This document shows, in pieces, positions 15,697 through 25,130 of a stretch of DNA of 46,548 nucleotides. The position numbers and the translations under genes are program-made. Positions within the stretch are counted from its first letter, which is position 1, and the number at the start of each line of letters is the position of its first letter. Origin of the DNA: Nisaea sediminum (GTDB lineage: Bacteria > Pseudomonadota > Alphaproteobacteria > Thalassobaculales > Thalassobaculaceae); assembly GCF_014904705.1 (NCBI RefSeq), contig NZ_JACZCQ010000012.1:1-46548 (forward strand). Reading direction: 5' to 3'. The notes below the pieces were generated by a model. That model saw nothing but the letters and a program-made list of their open reading frames with translations, searched no databases and was not told where the DNA came from.

Positions 15697-16722
15697 ATGG
15701 ATCAGATCATCGCCAGCGGCACGCCTTACGACCTCGGACAGGCGCTCGGACGTAAAGGCGCGAAGGCCATCGCCGACGCCTCCTTCGCGACCCCCCAGTT
15801 CCGTGCTCTCGAGCAATGGATCGGCTCCGACCGGCTGAAGGGCCTGGAAGCCGCCGCCCGACGGCATTTCCCGGACCATGTGCGAGAGATCGAGGGGATC
15901 GCCGACGGCGCCGGGCAGCCCTTCGAGAAGATCTTCCTCTGGAACTGCCGGGGCGACCTGCGCGATCTGGTGCGCAGCGACGAGGATGCCTGCACCAGCC
16001 TGATGATCCCGGCCGAAGCTGGGCGCCCTGCAATTCTCGCTCATAACGAGGATGGCGATGCGGCGCTGGCAGGCCAGGGGTTCCTCGCCCATTTCGAACC
16101 GGACCAGGGCACTGCTTTCGCCGCCTATTGCTATCCCGGAATGCTGCCCGGTCATGCCTTCGGCTGGAACGCGGTCGGGATCGTGCAGACCATCAACAAC
16201 ATTCGCCCGCATGACCTCACGGTGGGCATCCCGCGTCACGTCATCACCCGCGCCGTGCTGTCCGCGGAGAGCATGGACGAAGTGCTGGACCTGCTGAAAC
16301 GCACCGACCGGGCCTCCGGGTTCCATCACAACCTCGCCGACGGATCGGGCCGGATGGTCTCCGTCGAGGCCCCGGCAAGCGGATATGCGGCGATAGAGGT
16401 CGCAGCGCCGCACGCCCATGCGAACCATCTTATCCGCCCGGACCTCGCCGGGATCGCGCAGACGATTTCGGACTCTTCGCGGGAACGGCAGAAACGCGCG
16501 GAGGAGATGCTCGCGGCCGGTGAACGCGATCCGCTGACGATCCTCTTCGACCGCACAAAGGCCGACAACCCGATCCTCTGCCGCGCGGAGCGCGAGGCAA
16601 GCGACAGCTACACTCTCGCGACCTTCTCCTGCAGCTTCGAGGCGGGCGGCATGCAGTGGGGCATCTATCACGGACCCGAGCGGGAGCCGGTGCTGCGCGG
16701 CGGCCTCGACAGGGCCGCCTGA
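15697..16722 (+). CDS. C45-family autoproteolytic acyltransferase/hydrolase
   Basis: A 341-residue Ntn-hydrolase of the C45 type, related to acyl-CoA:6-aminopenicillanic acid acyltransferase. The nucleophile after self-cleavage would be Cys 99 in EDACTSL; most relatives have Gly before this Cys, here it is Ala. The downstream RPAILAHNEDGD stretch matches the family substrate-pocket segment, and GHAFGWNAVGIVQTINN is also typical. These enzymes form or break amide bonds to acyl groups, for example in carcinine, beta-alanyl or N-acyl compounds. There is no signal peptide. It is 13 bases upstream of an MFS carrier gene on the same strand, so the pair probably imports or exports and then processes one acylated compound. 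Confidence 0.8.
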   Translation: MDQIIASGTPYDLGQALGRKGAKAIADASFATPQFRALEQWIGSDRLKGLEAAARRHFPDHVREIEGIADGAGQPFEKIFLWNCRGDLRDLVRSDEDACTSLMIPAEAGRPAILAHNEDGDAALAGQGFLAHFEPDQGTAFAAYCYPGMLPGHAFGWNAVGIVQTINNIRPHDLTVGIPRHVITRAVLSAESMDEVLDLLKRTDRASGFHHNLADGSGRMVSVEAPASGYAAIEVAAPHAHANHLIRPDLAGIAQTISDSSRERQKRAEEMLAAGERDPLTILFDRTKADNPILCRAEREASDSYTLATFSCSFEAGGMQWGIYHGPEREPVLRGGLDRAA

Positions 16723-16735
16723 GGTTTTCCGCCGG

Positions 16736-17932
16736 ATGCGTCTCGATCCTCCCATCGCCATGCTGGCTGTCGCCGAGACCATCGTCTGGGCAGGCCTCTA
16801 TTACATCTTCCCCGCCCTGCTGGTGCATTGGGAAGCCGATCTCGGCTGGTCCAAGACCGAGCTGACCGGTGCCTTCACCGCCTCGATCACGGTCTCGGCA
16901 CTCTGTTCGCCCTATATCGGCAAGCTGATCGACCGAGGATACGGCGCCAAGGTTCTCACCGGCTCCACCCTGATCGGCGGCATTCTGATCGCCTCGCTCT
17001 CGCTGGTCGACAGTCTCCCTGTCTTCTACGCCGTCTGGTGCGGCCTCGGCGCCGCCATGTCCGCCTGTCTCTACGAGCCCTGCTTCATGCTGGTGACCCG
17101 CACGCGCGGCGTCTCGGCAAAGCGCGGCATCACCCTGATTACGCTGGTCGCCGGCTTCGCCGGAACCGTCTCCTTCCCGAGCGCCCATGCCCTGGTCGCG
17201 TTCGCGGACTGGCGCTTCGCGGTCCAGGTTTCCGGCGCCGCCGTATGCCTCGTCGGCCTGCCGCTCATGTTCGCGGGCGCCAAGGCCCTGGAGGCCGGCC
17301 GCCTGCATCACGTGCCGGAAACGCCGAAACCCGCAACGGACGGCTCCGCACCCGCAAAGCCGGCGCATTTCCTCTCGAACCCGTCCTTCTGGCTGCTCGC
17401 CGTCGGCTTCGCCCTGATGGCGATCTCCCACGGCGTGGTGATCAACCACCTCCTGCCGCTGCTGAAGGAACGCGGCGTCGAGGCGGGACTGGCGGTCGCC
17501 GCCGCCTCGATGATCGGACCGATGCAGGTGCTCGGCCGCGTCGTCATGATGTCGGTGGAACGTTTCGTCTCCAACTTCGCCGCAATGATCTACTGCTTCC
17601 TCGCGGTCTCCGTCGCCTGCGCGCTGCTGGCCGCAGGCTCGTCGCTCTGGCTGCTCGCCGGCTTCGTCTTCCTGCAGGGCAGCGGCTACGGCCTGACCAG
17701 CATCATGCGGCCCGTGGTCACCCGCGAGATCATGGGCCAGGAGAATTTCGGAGCCATCTCGGGCGCCATGGCCCTGCCCTATCTCGCCTGCTTCGCGGGC
17801 GCCCCTTTCCTCGGCTCCCTGCTCTGGGAAATCGGCGGTTACGATTTCGCACTGGAGACCGTGGTCGGGACCAGCATTCTCGGACTGCTCTGCTATCTCA
17901 GGGCCGCAACCCGCGGACGGCACACGGCCTGA
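16736..17932 (+). CDS. MFS transporter
   Basis: A 398-residue major facilitator with about 12 membrane spans in two halves. After the first span (PIAMLAVAETIVWAGLYYIFPALLVHW) the segment IGKLIDRGYGAKV occupies the loop between spans 2 and 3, the position of the conserved MFS loop motif. The central loop (EAGRLHHVPETPKPATDG) is polar. The sequence resembles the monocarboxylate/oxalate-formate branch in general, but no substrate can be claimed. It starts 13 bases after the C45 hydrolase stop, so the two are very likely one operon. A hairpin follows at 17969-17990. Confidence 0.87.
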   Translation: MRLDPPIAMLAVAETIVWAGLYYIFPALLVHWEADLGWSKTELTGAFTASITVSALCSPYIGKLIDRGYGAKVLTGSTLIGGILIASLSLVDSLPVFYAVWCGLGAAMSACLYEPCFMLVTRTRGVSAKRGITLITLVAGFAGTVSFPSAHALVAFADWRFAVQVSGAAVCLVGLPLMFAGAKALEAGRLHHVPETPKPATDGSAPAKPAHFLSNPSFWLLAVGFALMAISHGVVINHLLPLLKERGVEAGLAVAAASMIGPMQVLGRVVMMSVERFVSNFAAMIYCFLAVSVACALLAAGSSLWLLAGFVFLQGSGYGLTSIMRPVVTREIMGQENFGAISGAMALPYLACFAGAPFLGSLLWEIGGYDFALETVVGTSILGLLCYLRAATRGRHTA

Positions 17933-17955
17933 CAGCTGCACAGCAAAGCAAGGGC

Positions 17956-17990
17956 TTGACCTTCGGCGCCGGACGGATAGAACCGTCCGG
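17956..17990 (+). promoter_or_regulatory. Candidate promoter and hairpin before dsbB
   Basis: TTGACC at 17956-17961, a 16-base spacer and TAGAAC at 17978-17983 could form a sigma-70-like promoter. A perfect eight-pair stem (CCGGACGG at 17969-17976 with CCGTCCGG at 17983-17990, loop ATAGAA) overlaps its -10 element. The stem could instead end the MFS transcript, but no T run follows. Confidence 0.35.
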
Positions 17991-18020
17991 ACGCTCCGTC
18001 GAACCGCTGGGGATGGCGCC

Positions 18021-18536
18021 ATGCTGACCGGGTCCGTGACAACCATGCTCGAAGAGCGGCCCGCCTGGCTCGTCCCGGCAGCGGTTTCCCTGTTCTCCGC
18101 CACCATGCTCGGAGGGGCCTTCGCCTTCCAGTATCTCGGCGGTCTCGCCCCCTGCGTACTCTGCCTCTACCAGCGCTGGCCGCACGCGGCGGCGATCCTG
18201 TTCGGACTGTTCGCTCTGGTGCTCGTGGCGCGCAATCCGGGCGCCTCGCGCTGGCTGACAATCTTCGGCGGTCTCGCCCTTCTGACCAGCGCCGGCATCG
18301 GCCTCTACCACGTCGGGGTGGAGCAGCTCTGGTGGGAAGGCACAGCGGAATGCGGTGCAACCGGAACGCCGGACAGTCTCGAAGCGCTGAAACAGCAGCT
18401 GATGGCGCAGCCCGTCGTGCGCTGCACAGACATCGCCTGGGAAATGTTCGGGATCTCGATGGCCGGCTACAATTTCCTGCTCTCGGCCGCCGCGGGGCTC
18501 CTCGCCATCGCGCTCAGCCTCCCGCGCCGCCGATGA
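18021..18536 (+). CDS. dsbB: Disulfide bond formation protein B
   Basis: A 171-residue inner-membrane protein with four membrane spans that reoxidises DsbA and passes electrons to quinone. Both periplasmic cysteine pairs are present: Cys 45 and 48 in PCVLC, and the second-loop pair Cys 111 and Cys 135, separated by 23 residues. The YQRWPH segment after the first pair is the usual DsbB signature. Translation may begin at 18021 or at the ATG of codon 9 (18045). Its TGA overlaps the ATG of chrA (ATGA), so the two are coupled. No dsbA is in the window. Confidence 0.93.
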   Translation: MLTGSVTTMLEERPAWLVPAAVSLFSATMLGGAFAFQYLGGLAPCVLCLYQRWPHAAAILFGLFALVLVARNPGASRWLTIFGGLALLTSAGIGLYHVGVEQLWWEGTAECGATGTPDSLEALKQQLMAQPVVRCTDIAWEMFGISMAGYNFLLSAAAGLLAIALSLPRRR

Positions 18537-19747
18537 GCCCGCAGCGAGAAACGGAGCGCCGCTCCTGGGTCGAGATTCTTCTCGTCTTCCTCCGCCTCGG
18601 CTGTACCAGTTTCGGCGGGCCGGTGGCTCATATCGGCTATTTCCGCGAGGAATTCGTCAACCGGCGCAAATGGCTCGATGATCGGGCCTATGCGGACATG
18701 GTCGCGCTCTGCCAGTTCCTGCCGGGCCCGGCAAGCAGCCAAGTCGGCTTCTCGATCGGCCTAACCCAGGGCGGACCGCTCGGCGCGCTGGCGGCCTGGG
18801 CCGGCTTCACGCTTCCCTCCGCGATCCTGCTGGTGGCGTTCGCCTATGGCGTCGACGTCGCCGGCGGGGCGGACGGAGCGGGATGGCTGCACGGTCTGAA
18901 ACTGGTCGCCGTCGCGGTCGTCGCGCAGGCGGCTCTGCAGATGGGCCGCTCGCTCTGTCCCGATGCACCACGCGCGACACTCGCAGTACTGGCCGCCGGC
19001 TTCTTGCTGGTGGCGGCGCCGGCTTACGGCCAGCTCTTGGTGATCCTCGCGGGCGGCATCTTCGGCCTGCTGTTGCTGAAGCCGGACGAAACAGGAGAGG
19101 TGCCAGCCGCCTACGAGACGCGGGTCGGCCCCCGGACCGCTCTGGTCATGCTCGCGCTCTTCCTCGTACTGCTGGCTGCGCTGCCGCTTCTGGCCGCCGG
19201 CACGGACAATATCCACCTCCGGGTCGCCGACACATTCTACCGCGTCGGCGCGCTGGTCTTCGGCGGCGGCCATGTCGTCCTGCCGCTGCTCGAAGCGGAG
19301 ATTGTACCGCCGGGACTGGTCGACCGGGACACCTTCCTCGCCGGCTACGGCATGGCACAGGCGATCCCGGGCCCGCTCTTCACCTTCTCCGCCTACCTCG
19401 GTACCGCTGCGGCTCCGGAAGGTGGCGAGATCGCGGTCGCGGCAACGGCCCTGATCGCGATGTTCGGCTCGACCTTCCTGCTGGTTCCGGCGGCCCTGCC
19501 ATTCTGGGTGAAACTGCGCGCCAGTAGCCGGGCGCAGGCCGCGCTCGGCGGAGTCAACGCAGCGGTCGTCGGGTTGATCCTCGCCGCACTCTACAATCCG
19601 GTCTTCATCGGCTCTGTGACGAAACCGATCGACTTCGCGCTGGTCGCGCTCGCCTATCTCGCCCTTGCAATCTGGAAACTGCCGCCCTGGCTGGTCGTGT
19701 TGCTCGGAGCGGCCATCGGATGGGGAACGCAGGCGGCAGGACTGTAG
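18533..19747 (+). CDS. chrA: Chromate transporter, two-domain ChrA
   Basis: A 404-residue membrane protein of the CHR family with two homologous halves, the long-chain type. The N-terminal half carries FGGPVAHIGYFREEFV and FLPGPASSQVGFSIG; the C-terminal half repeats the pattern as FGGGHVVLPLLEAEIVPP and AQAIPGPLFTFSAYLG. It is predicted to export chromate, probably driven by the membrane potential. Many chromosomal members have no tested role in resistance. The start overlaps the dsbB stop codon by four bases, a coupling with no obvious metabolic reason. No chrB regulator is adjacent. Confidence 0.9.
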   Translation: MSPQRETERRSWVEILLVFLRLGCTSFGGPVAHIGYFREEFVNRRKWLDDRAYADMVALCQFLPGPASSQVGFSIGLTQGGPLGALAAWAGFTLPSAILLVAFAYGVDVAGGADGAGWLHGLKLVAVAVVAQAALQMGRSLCPDAPRATLAVLAAGFLLVAAPAYGQLLVILAGGIFGLLLLKPDETGEVPAAYETRVGPRTALVMLALFLVLLAALPLLAAGTDNIHLRVADTFYRVGALVFGGGHVVLPLLEAEIVPPGLVDRDTFLAGYGMAQAIPGPLFTFSAYLGTAAAPEGGEIAVAATALIAMFGSTFLLVPAALPFWVKLRASSRAQAALGGVNAAVVGLILAALYNPVFIGSVTKPIDFALVALAYLALAIWKLPPWLVVLLGAAIGWGTQAAGL

Positions 19748-19762
19748 GCGAGACGCCCCGAT

Positions 19763-21373
19763 TTAGACCCGGATCCCCGCCAGAAACGCTTCGGCCCGTT
19801 TGCGCAGGTCAGTGACCACATCGCCGACCTGCGAGGCGAATTCGCTCACTTTCTCGGCGTAGACCCCGGTTTCGGCTGCGGAGGCGTTGAGATTGCCTAC
19901 TTCATCCGCGACACTTGCAGCACCATCGGCGGCCGCCTGGACGTTTTGCACAATCTCCTGGGTGGCGGCGCTTTGTTCCTCAACGGCCGAGGCGACCGAG
20001 CTTCCGACCTCATTGATCTGCGAGATTACCTGCTTGATCTCCGCGATGGCGGAAACCGCGCTACCGGTCTCCGCCTGAATACCGGCGATCTTCTCTCGGA
20101 TATCGTCGGTCGCTTTCGCTGTCTGGCTGGCAAGATTCTTGACCTCGCTCGCGACGACCGCAAAACCTTTCCCCGACTCGCCAGCCCGCGCCGCCTCGAT
20201 GGTCGCGTTCAGCGCCAGCAAGTTGGTTTGTTCAGCAATCTCGCTGATGAGCGCGACGACTTCGCCGATTTCGTTAGCCGACACTTCGAGCGACGCAACG
20301 ATTTGGTTCGTCGCTTCGGCCCGGTCGACCGCTTCACCGGAAATCTTCGTTGCCTGACTGGTCTGGCGACTGATCTCGGCAATCGAAGCCGTGAGTTGCT
20401 CCGCCGCAGCCGCGACGGAGTTCACATATTCGGAAGCCTGGTTTGTCAGACGAGCCGCATTCTCGGCCTGACTCTTGGTTCGGCCGGCAACTTCCCGCAT
20501 GGAAGCCGCGTTCCCGGTCATTTCCTGCGTCGTTCCCGAGACCGTCTCGGTTGCCCCGCCGACATCGCGTTCGAATCCATCAGCCAGCGTCTCAAGTGTG
20601 CGCTTCTGCTCGTCCCTGTTGCGACGCTCCGCCTCGGCGTTTTCAGCCCGCAATTCCTCCGCCTCGGCCACCCGGTCGCGAAGAATCAAGAGTGCCTCGC
20701 GCATGCGCTCGATTTCCTGCACCGAGGACGGAGCTGGCTCGTCGAAATGAGTGTTACCGCCCGCAACTTCAGTCAGGCCGCCAATAATACGGTCGATGTC
20801 CTTACGCAATCGGGTCACGAAGAAGAAAAGGAGCCCGCCGATGAGGACGCCTATTCCGGTCCCGACGACGGCTTGGCGGATCAACTCGGCGCGCAGTACT
20901 TCCTGAAAATCGTCAAGGAAGACACCGGTCGCGACGTACATGTTCTGTCCCGCGATCGGCCGCGCGTAGGATACTTTCGGGCGCCCCTTACTGGTGACGT
21001 ATTCGAACGCTCCACCACCGCCGGCGGCGGCTTTCTGCAGGCCCTGGCGGACCGACGATTCAGGATTGCATTTACCTTCGCTCTTGGGATCATCCGGATC
21101 CAGCACCATGCAATGGTCGTAGCCGATGATGAAAACGTAGTTGCCTTCGTCGTACCGGAAGTCGCGCAGCACTTCTTTCGCGCTAGCAATATCCTGGCCA
21201 TCGCGCAAAGCGCTCTCCAGGACTTTACTTGCACCTTCAGTGATCTCGCTTGCCTGTTTGATCTTCTCGTTGATCAGGGCTGCTTCCTGCGCCCGGTAAT
21301 TGACCACGGCGAGCAGTGCAATGATTGCCAAAATGGCTGCGATGAGGATGAAGACGAGATGATTGAACCGCAC
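19763..21373 (-). CDS. Methyl-accepting chemotaxis protein with a Cache sensor domain
   Basis: A 536-residue chemoreceptor if translation begins at the GTG at 21373, which has GGGAGG five bases upstream; longer ATG- or TTG-based frames lack a good ribosome site. The first membrane span is at residues 5-24, followed by a periplasmic single-Cache domain ([19 protein letters not shown] and [21 protein letters not shown]), a second span ([19 protein letters not shown]), a HAMP linker, and the cytoplasmic signalling hairpin [21 protein letters not shown]. Small carboxylates are common ligands of this sensor type. It stands alone; no che genes are near. Confidence 0.92.
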   Translation of the reverse strand: MRFNHLVFILIAAILAIIALLAVVNYRAQEAALINEKIKQASEITEGASKVLESALRDGQDIASAKEVLRDFRYDEGNYVFIIGYDHCMVLDPDDPKSEGKCNPESSVRQGLQKAAAGGGGAFEYVTSKGRPKVSYARPIAGQNMYVATGVFLDDFQEVLRAELIRQAVVGTGIGVLIGGLLFFFVTRLRKDIDRIIGGLTEVAGGNTHFDEPAPSSVQEIERMREALLILRDRVAEAEELRAENAEAERRNRDEQKRTLETLADGFERDVGGATETVSGTTQEMTGNAASMREVAGRTKSQAENAARLTNQASEYVNSVAAAAEQLTASIAEISRQTSQATKISGEAVDRAEATNQIVASLEVSANEIGEVVALISEIAEQTNLLALNATIEAARAGESGKGFAVVASEVKNLASQTAKATDDIREKIAGIQAETGSAVSAIAEIKQVISQINEVGSSVASAVEEQSAATQEIVQNVQAAADGAASVADEVGNLNASAAETGVYAEKVSEFASQVGDVVTDLRKRAEAFLAGIRV

Positions 21374-21543
21374 GGTGCCCTCCCGGGCTCGATACCTGCC
21401 AGAGACAAGCCTCAGGAGTAGTACAGTCGTAGTAACTTTTCCGTTAATGCCCTTCGGGAGCCGCGATGCGGGACGACAAAGACCCGACGCGAAAGCCGTT
21501 AGACGTGCAAATGCCAGCGGCAAAGCAGTGGTCGGATAAACGC

Positions 21544-22137
21544 TTAGAAAGCCGGCTGGCTGTCGAACTCGTCCTGCTCCAGCTCGCTGTCCCAGTAGAG
21601 ATAGTCGCGCCAGCTCTCATGCAGGTAATTCGGCGGGAAGGCCCGGCCGTTTTCCTGCAACAGGTAGGTCGAGGGCTGGGCCGGTTTCACGATCGGCATG
21701 AAGCCTTTCGGGGTCGGCATCCGGTCGCCCTTGCGCAGATTGCAGTGACCGCAGGCCGTTACGACATTTTCCCAGCTCGTTCGACCGCCCCGCGAGCGCG
21801 GCACCACATGATCGAAGGTAAGGTCATGGGTCGGGAAGCGGGCGCCGCAATACTGGCAGCAGAAACGGTCGCGCAGGAACACGTTGAAGCGCGTGAAGGC
21901 CGGGCGCCGCGACTGCGGCACGAACTCTTTCAGCGCGATCACACTCGGCAGTTTCATCTCGAAACTCGGCGAGCGCACCACGTGATCGTATTCGGAGAGG
22001 ATGTTCACCCGGTCAAGGAACACCGCCTTCACGGCGTCCTGCCAGGCCCAAAGGGAAAGCGGGAAGTAGCTCAGCGGTCTGAAGTCCGCGTTCAGGACGA
22101 GTGCCGGAGAAGGATGAGCCGCCGATTGACCATTCAT
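21544..22137 (-). CDS. HNH endonuclease-domain protein
   Basis: A 197-residue protein with a compact HNH nuclease fold. The zinc site is Cys 94 and 97 (CQYC) with Cys 129 and 132 (CGHC); the catalytic His is in [11 protein letters not shown] (His 110), and Asn 124 in SWENVV is the middle residue. This form is widespread as a conserved stand-alone chromosomal gene in alphaproteobacteria and differs from restriction enzymes. The role is not established. No methylase or phage gene is adjacent. The upstream region, 22138-22375, is rich in inverted repeats. Confidence 0.88.
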   Translation of the reverse strand: MNGQSAAHPSPALVLNADFRPLSYFPLSLWAWQDAVKAVFLDRVNILSEYDHVVRSPSFEMKLPSVIALKEFVPQSRRPAFTRFNVFLRDRFCCQYCGARFPTHDLTFDHVVPRSRGGRTSWENVVTACGHCNLRKGDRMPTPKGFMPIVKPAQPSTYLLQENGRAFPPNYLHESWRDYLYWDSELEQDEFDSQPAF

Positions 22138-22202
22138 GCGTGTCTCTCCCTCCGGCCCGAGGCTTACCGACTAGGAAGCCGGCGAAAGAGTACCGCGCCC
22201 GA

Positions 22203-22359
22203 CCACAACATTTTGTGGGGTATCACGATGTACATGTGTCGCCGACCTCTGTTTCCAACAAGTTGTGCCTGAGCGGCAATGGCTAGATATCAATATATTG
22301 TTACGGTTTTTGTAACTTGTCACCGGGTTTTTCCGCACCGCGAAGAGGTCCGGAAAAAC
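22203..22359. promoter_or_regulatory. Cluster of small inverted repeats upstream of the HNH gene
   Basis: In an AT-richer spacer there are: CCACAA/TTGTGG with a 4-base loop (22203-22218), the palindromes ATGTACAT (22228-22235) and CAATATATTG (22291-22300), GTTAC/GTAAC with a 7-base spacer (22300-22316), and GTTTTTCCG/CGGAAAAAC with a 15-base spacer (22327-22359). The last may end the esterase transcript; the others lie upstream of the HNH start at 22137. No coding sequence is convincing in this spacer. Confidence 0.4.
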
Positions 22360-22375
22360 GCCGCGATAACCGCCG

Positions 22376-23029
22376 CTATTGAGGTAGCACACGCTGCAGG
22401 AAAACAAGCCCGCGGCGCAGTCCGTCCTCATCGATTCCGTGCCCAAGACCCGGCCGCGACAGCGATTCGACGTCGATCCCGGCGCCGGCGAGCGTGGCCT
22501 CGGCGGCGGGCATCGCACCGTGCGGCACCACCTCGTCCGCCTGGCCGTGGATCAGGGAGACCGGCGGCCGCGACTTGATCTCGTCCGACAGCAAGTCGCC
22601 GCCAACCAGAGCTCCGGAATAGCCGACCACACCCGCAACCGCGTTCTCGAGGCGCGGCGCCAGATGGAGCGACATCATCGTGCCTTGCGAGAAGCCGACC
22701 AGCGCGAGCCGGTCCCAGCCAAGGCTGCGGCGGGCCAGTTCCTGCGCGAGATAATTCTCGAGGATTGGCGCCGCCTCGCGCACCCCCTTCAGCATGACCT
22801 CCTCGGTCCGCACCTGCAGGCTGAACCATTGCCGGCCGAACGGCGCCATATCGCAGGGGAACGGCGCATGCGGCGAAGCGAAGGCGACATGCGGCAGATG
22901 CGGCGCCCAGACCGGGGCCAGCCCGATCAGGTCGTTGCCGTCCGCGCCCAGCCCATGCAGCAGCACCACGAGCGCCGTCGCTTTTTCACCGCTGGCCGCC
23001 TCCATCCTCGGGCCGTCGAGTTCGATCAT
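22376..23029 (-). CDS. Alpha/beta-hydrolase, phospholipase/carboxylesterase family
   Basis: A 217-residue carboxylesterase of the bacterial acyl-protein thioesterase/esterase B type. The catalytic triad is Ser 114 in GFSQG, Asp 165 in GQADEVVPH, and His 197 in GLGHGID; the oxyanion-hole segment is VVLLHGLGADGND. I chose the ATG at 23029, preceded by AGGAG with an 8-base gap; an upstream ATG at 23050 lacks this. It is divergent from the GluQ-RS gene across about 100 bases. It has no signal peptide, so it acts in the cytoplasm, probably on short-chain esters. Confidence 0.88.
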   Translation of the reverse strand: MIELDGPRMEAASGEKATALVVLLHGLGADGNDLIGLAPVWAPHLPHVAFASPHAPFPCDMAPFGRQWFSLQVRTEEVMLKGVREAAPILENYLAQELARRSLGWDRLALVGFSQGTMMSLHLAPRLENAVAGVVGYSGALVGGDLLSDEIKSRPPVSLIHGQADEVVPHGAMPAAEATLAGAGIDVESLSRPGLGHGIDEDGLRRGLVFLQRVLPQ

Positions 23030-23130
23030 CGCCGTCTCTCCTAAAAGCAATCGGGAGACAGGTTTCGCTCCCGCACTGGCTAAGCTACCTATAGCAGGAA
23101 CCGCGTCGCGCCAAGTTTGGAGCCTTTGCC

Positions 23131-24000
23131 CTGCCGCCGATCCCGCCAGCCGCCAAACCGTCCGGCACCGTCACCCGCTTCGCCCCGTCGCCCACCGGCG
23201 ACCTGCATCTGGGCCATGCCTATTCGGCGCTCTTCGCCGCGGAAGCGGCGGCACGGGAGGGAGGCACGTTCCTGCTCCGCGTCGAGGATATCGACGTCAC
23301 GCGCTGCCGGCCCGAAATCGAGGCCCGCAACCTGGAGGATCTCCGCTGGCTCGGGCTCGACTGGCCGGAACCGGTGCGCCGGCAGTCGGAGCATTTCGCG
23401 GACTACCAGACCGCACTCGACCGCCTGGAGGAGATGGGGCTGCTCTACCGCTGCTACCTCTCCCGCCGCGAGTTGAACGAAACACTGTCAGCCCCGCACG
23501 GTGCTCCTGAAGCTGCTCCGACCGATACCGATCTCCTGCTGTCCGACGAGGAACGCGCGCAACGCGAGGAGGAAGGCGCGCCCTTCGCACTCCGACTCCG
23601 TATGGCGCGCGCCATGGAGCGCGCCGGGCCGCTCCACTGGCATGACCGCGGAAAGGGCGAACAGACCGCGCGGCCGGACCTCTTCGGCGACGTCGTGCTG
23701 GCCCGCCGGGACATTCCGACGAGCTACCACCTTTCGGTGACGCTCGACGACGCGCTGCAGGGCGTCACACTGGTCACCCGCGGCGAGGATCTGTTCGAGG
23801 CGACCCATATCCACCGTCTGCTGCAGGCACTGCTCGGTCTGCCGGCACCGGACTACCACCATCATGGCCTGCTGCGTGATATGACCGGCAAGCGCCTTGC
23901 GAAACGCCATCAATCGGCTGCGATCCGCGATCTGCGCGCGGAAGGCCTCACGCCTGAGGAGGTCCGCAGGATGGCCGTTCCCGACCGCTTCGTGGAATAG
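23131..24000 (+). CDS. gluQ: Glutamyl-Q tRNA(Asp) synthetase, unusual start codon
   Basis: Paralog of the GluRS catalytic domain (about 289 residues) that attaches glutamate to queuosine in tRNA(Asp). The HIGH-type motif is HLGHA at 26-30 within RFAPSPTGDLHLGHAYS, and the KMSKS-like motif is KRLAKR. A GTG at 23374 opens a shorter frame that loses the HIGH motif, so it cannot be the true start. Between the in-frame stop at 23092 and the HIGH motif there is no ATG, GTG or TTG. The best start is CTG at 23131 with GGAG eight bases before; ATC at 23140 is the other option. The zinc-binding CxC seen in E. coli GluQ-RS is not present (RCYLSRREL). Confidence 0.82.
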   Translation: MPPIPPAAKPSGTVTRFAPSPTGDLHLGHAYSALFAAEAAAREGGTFLLRVEDIDVTRCRPEIEARNLEDLRWLGLDWPEPVRRQSEHFADYQTALDRLEEMGLLYRCYLSRRELNETLSAPHGAPEAAPTDTDLLLSDEERAQREEEGAPFALRLRMARAMERAGPLHWHDRGKGEQTARPDLFGDVVLARRDIPTSYHLSVTLDDALQGVTLVTRGEDLFEATHIHRLLQALLGLPAPDYHHHGLLRDMTGKRLAKRHQSAAIRDLRAEGLTPEEVRRMAVPDRFVE

Positions 24001-24079
24001 GAACGGCACCGCTTGCCGGACGGCACTACCCGGAGCTTAATTTGCAGTAACGCATGTCAATTGCGGCCGGGAGGAAAAC

Positions 24080-24934
24080 ATGGCGCATTCCAGGAAGGTC
24101 GAGCCCGCGCTCGATATCCGTCCGATAGCGGGGGCGCTCGGCGCCGAGATTTACGGCATCGACGCATCGCGCGAACTCGACGAGACGACGGTCGCCGCCG
24201 TCAGGCAGGCCCTGCTCGACCATCTCGTGATTTTCCTGCCGGACCAGAAACTCACTCCCGTTCGGCAGCTCGCCTTCGCGAAACGTTTCGGCGAACCGAT
24301 GATCTATCCCTTCGTCAAGGGATTGGAAGACTTCCCAGAGATCACGCCGATCCTGAAACGCGAGGAGGACCGGAACAATTTTGGCGGCATCTGGCATTCC
24401 GATACGGTCTACCAGCAACAGCCGCCAATGGGCACGATGCTCTACGCGCTTGAACTCCCGCCCTATGGCGGCGACACCCTGTTCGCCAACCAGTACCTCG
24501 CCTATGACGCGCTGTCCGACGGCATGAAGGGTCTGCTCGGCGGGCTGAAGGCGATCCACATATCCGGCAAGAGTCGCGTGCAGCAGACCCGCACCGACAT
24601 GATGAAACACGCGTCGGTCGGCAAGAAGGGCGACGAGCTGCAATCCCTCCATCCCGTCATCCGCACGCATCCCGAAACCGGACGCAAGGCACTCTACGTG
24701 AACGTTGCCCACACGATCCGCTTCGACGGCATGACCGAAGAGGAAAGTGCGCCCATCCTGGATTTCCTCTTCGAGCACCAAATTCAGCCGGAATTCACCT
24801 GCCGGTTCCGTTGGAGTCCCGGCGCATTGGCATTCTGGGATAACCGTTCCGCGATGCATTACCCGATCAACGACTATCATGGGTTTCGCCGGCTGATGCA
24901 CCGCATAACCCTGGCGGGCGATACTCCATCGTGA
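24080..24934 (+). CDS. TauD/TfdA-family Fe(II)/2-oxoglutarate dioxygenase
   Basis: A 284-residue non-heme iron oxygenase. The iron ligands are His 106 and Asp 108 in WHSDTVY and the distal His 260 in RSAMHYP; an arginine in FRRLMHR (residues 269-275) would hold 2-oxoglutarate. The start is supported by GGGAGGAAAAC just before the ATG. The family opens taurine, 2,4-D and other sulfonates or aryloxy acids by hydroxylation. The NMT1-type importer is 10 kb away, so a joint sulfonate role is possible but unproven. It is 79 bases downstream of gluQ; the spacer may hold its own promoter. Confidence 0.9.
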   Translation: MAHSRKVEPALDIRPIAGALGAEIYGIDASRELDETTVAAVRQALLDHLVIFLPDQKLTPVRQLAFAKRFGEPMIYPFVKGLEDFPEITPILKREEDRNNFGGIWHSDTVYQQQPPMGTMLYALELPPYGGDTLFANQYLAYDALSDGMKGLLGGLKAIHISGKSRVQQTRTDMMKHASVGKKGDELQSLHPVIRTHPETGRKALYVNVAHTIRFDGMTEEESAPILDFLFEHQIQPEFTCRFRWSPGALAFWDNRSAMHYPINDYHGFRRLMHRITLAGDTPS

Positions 24935-25130
24935 GACGATTTCCCGCACGACGCCACCATTCGAAATTGAGTACAATTTCGCTAAACCCACCACTAAATA
25001 AAGTGGATCGAGAACCCATTTGCACTTAGTCTTGTGATGTGGCGGCAAAGAATGGCCGTCGGCTGCCTGTTCGGATGGGGGGGATAGGCTGGGCCGGATC
25101 TGTTCATAAAATCAGCCGGGAACGACCACA

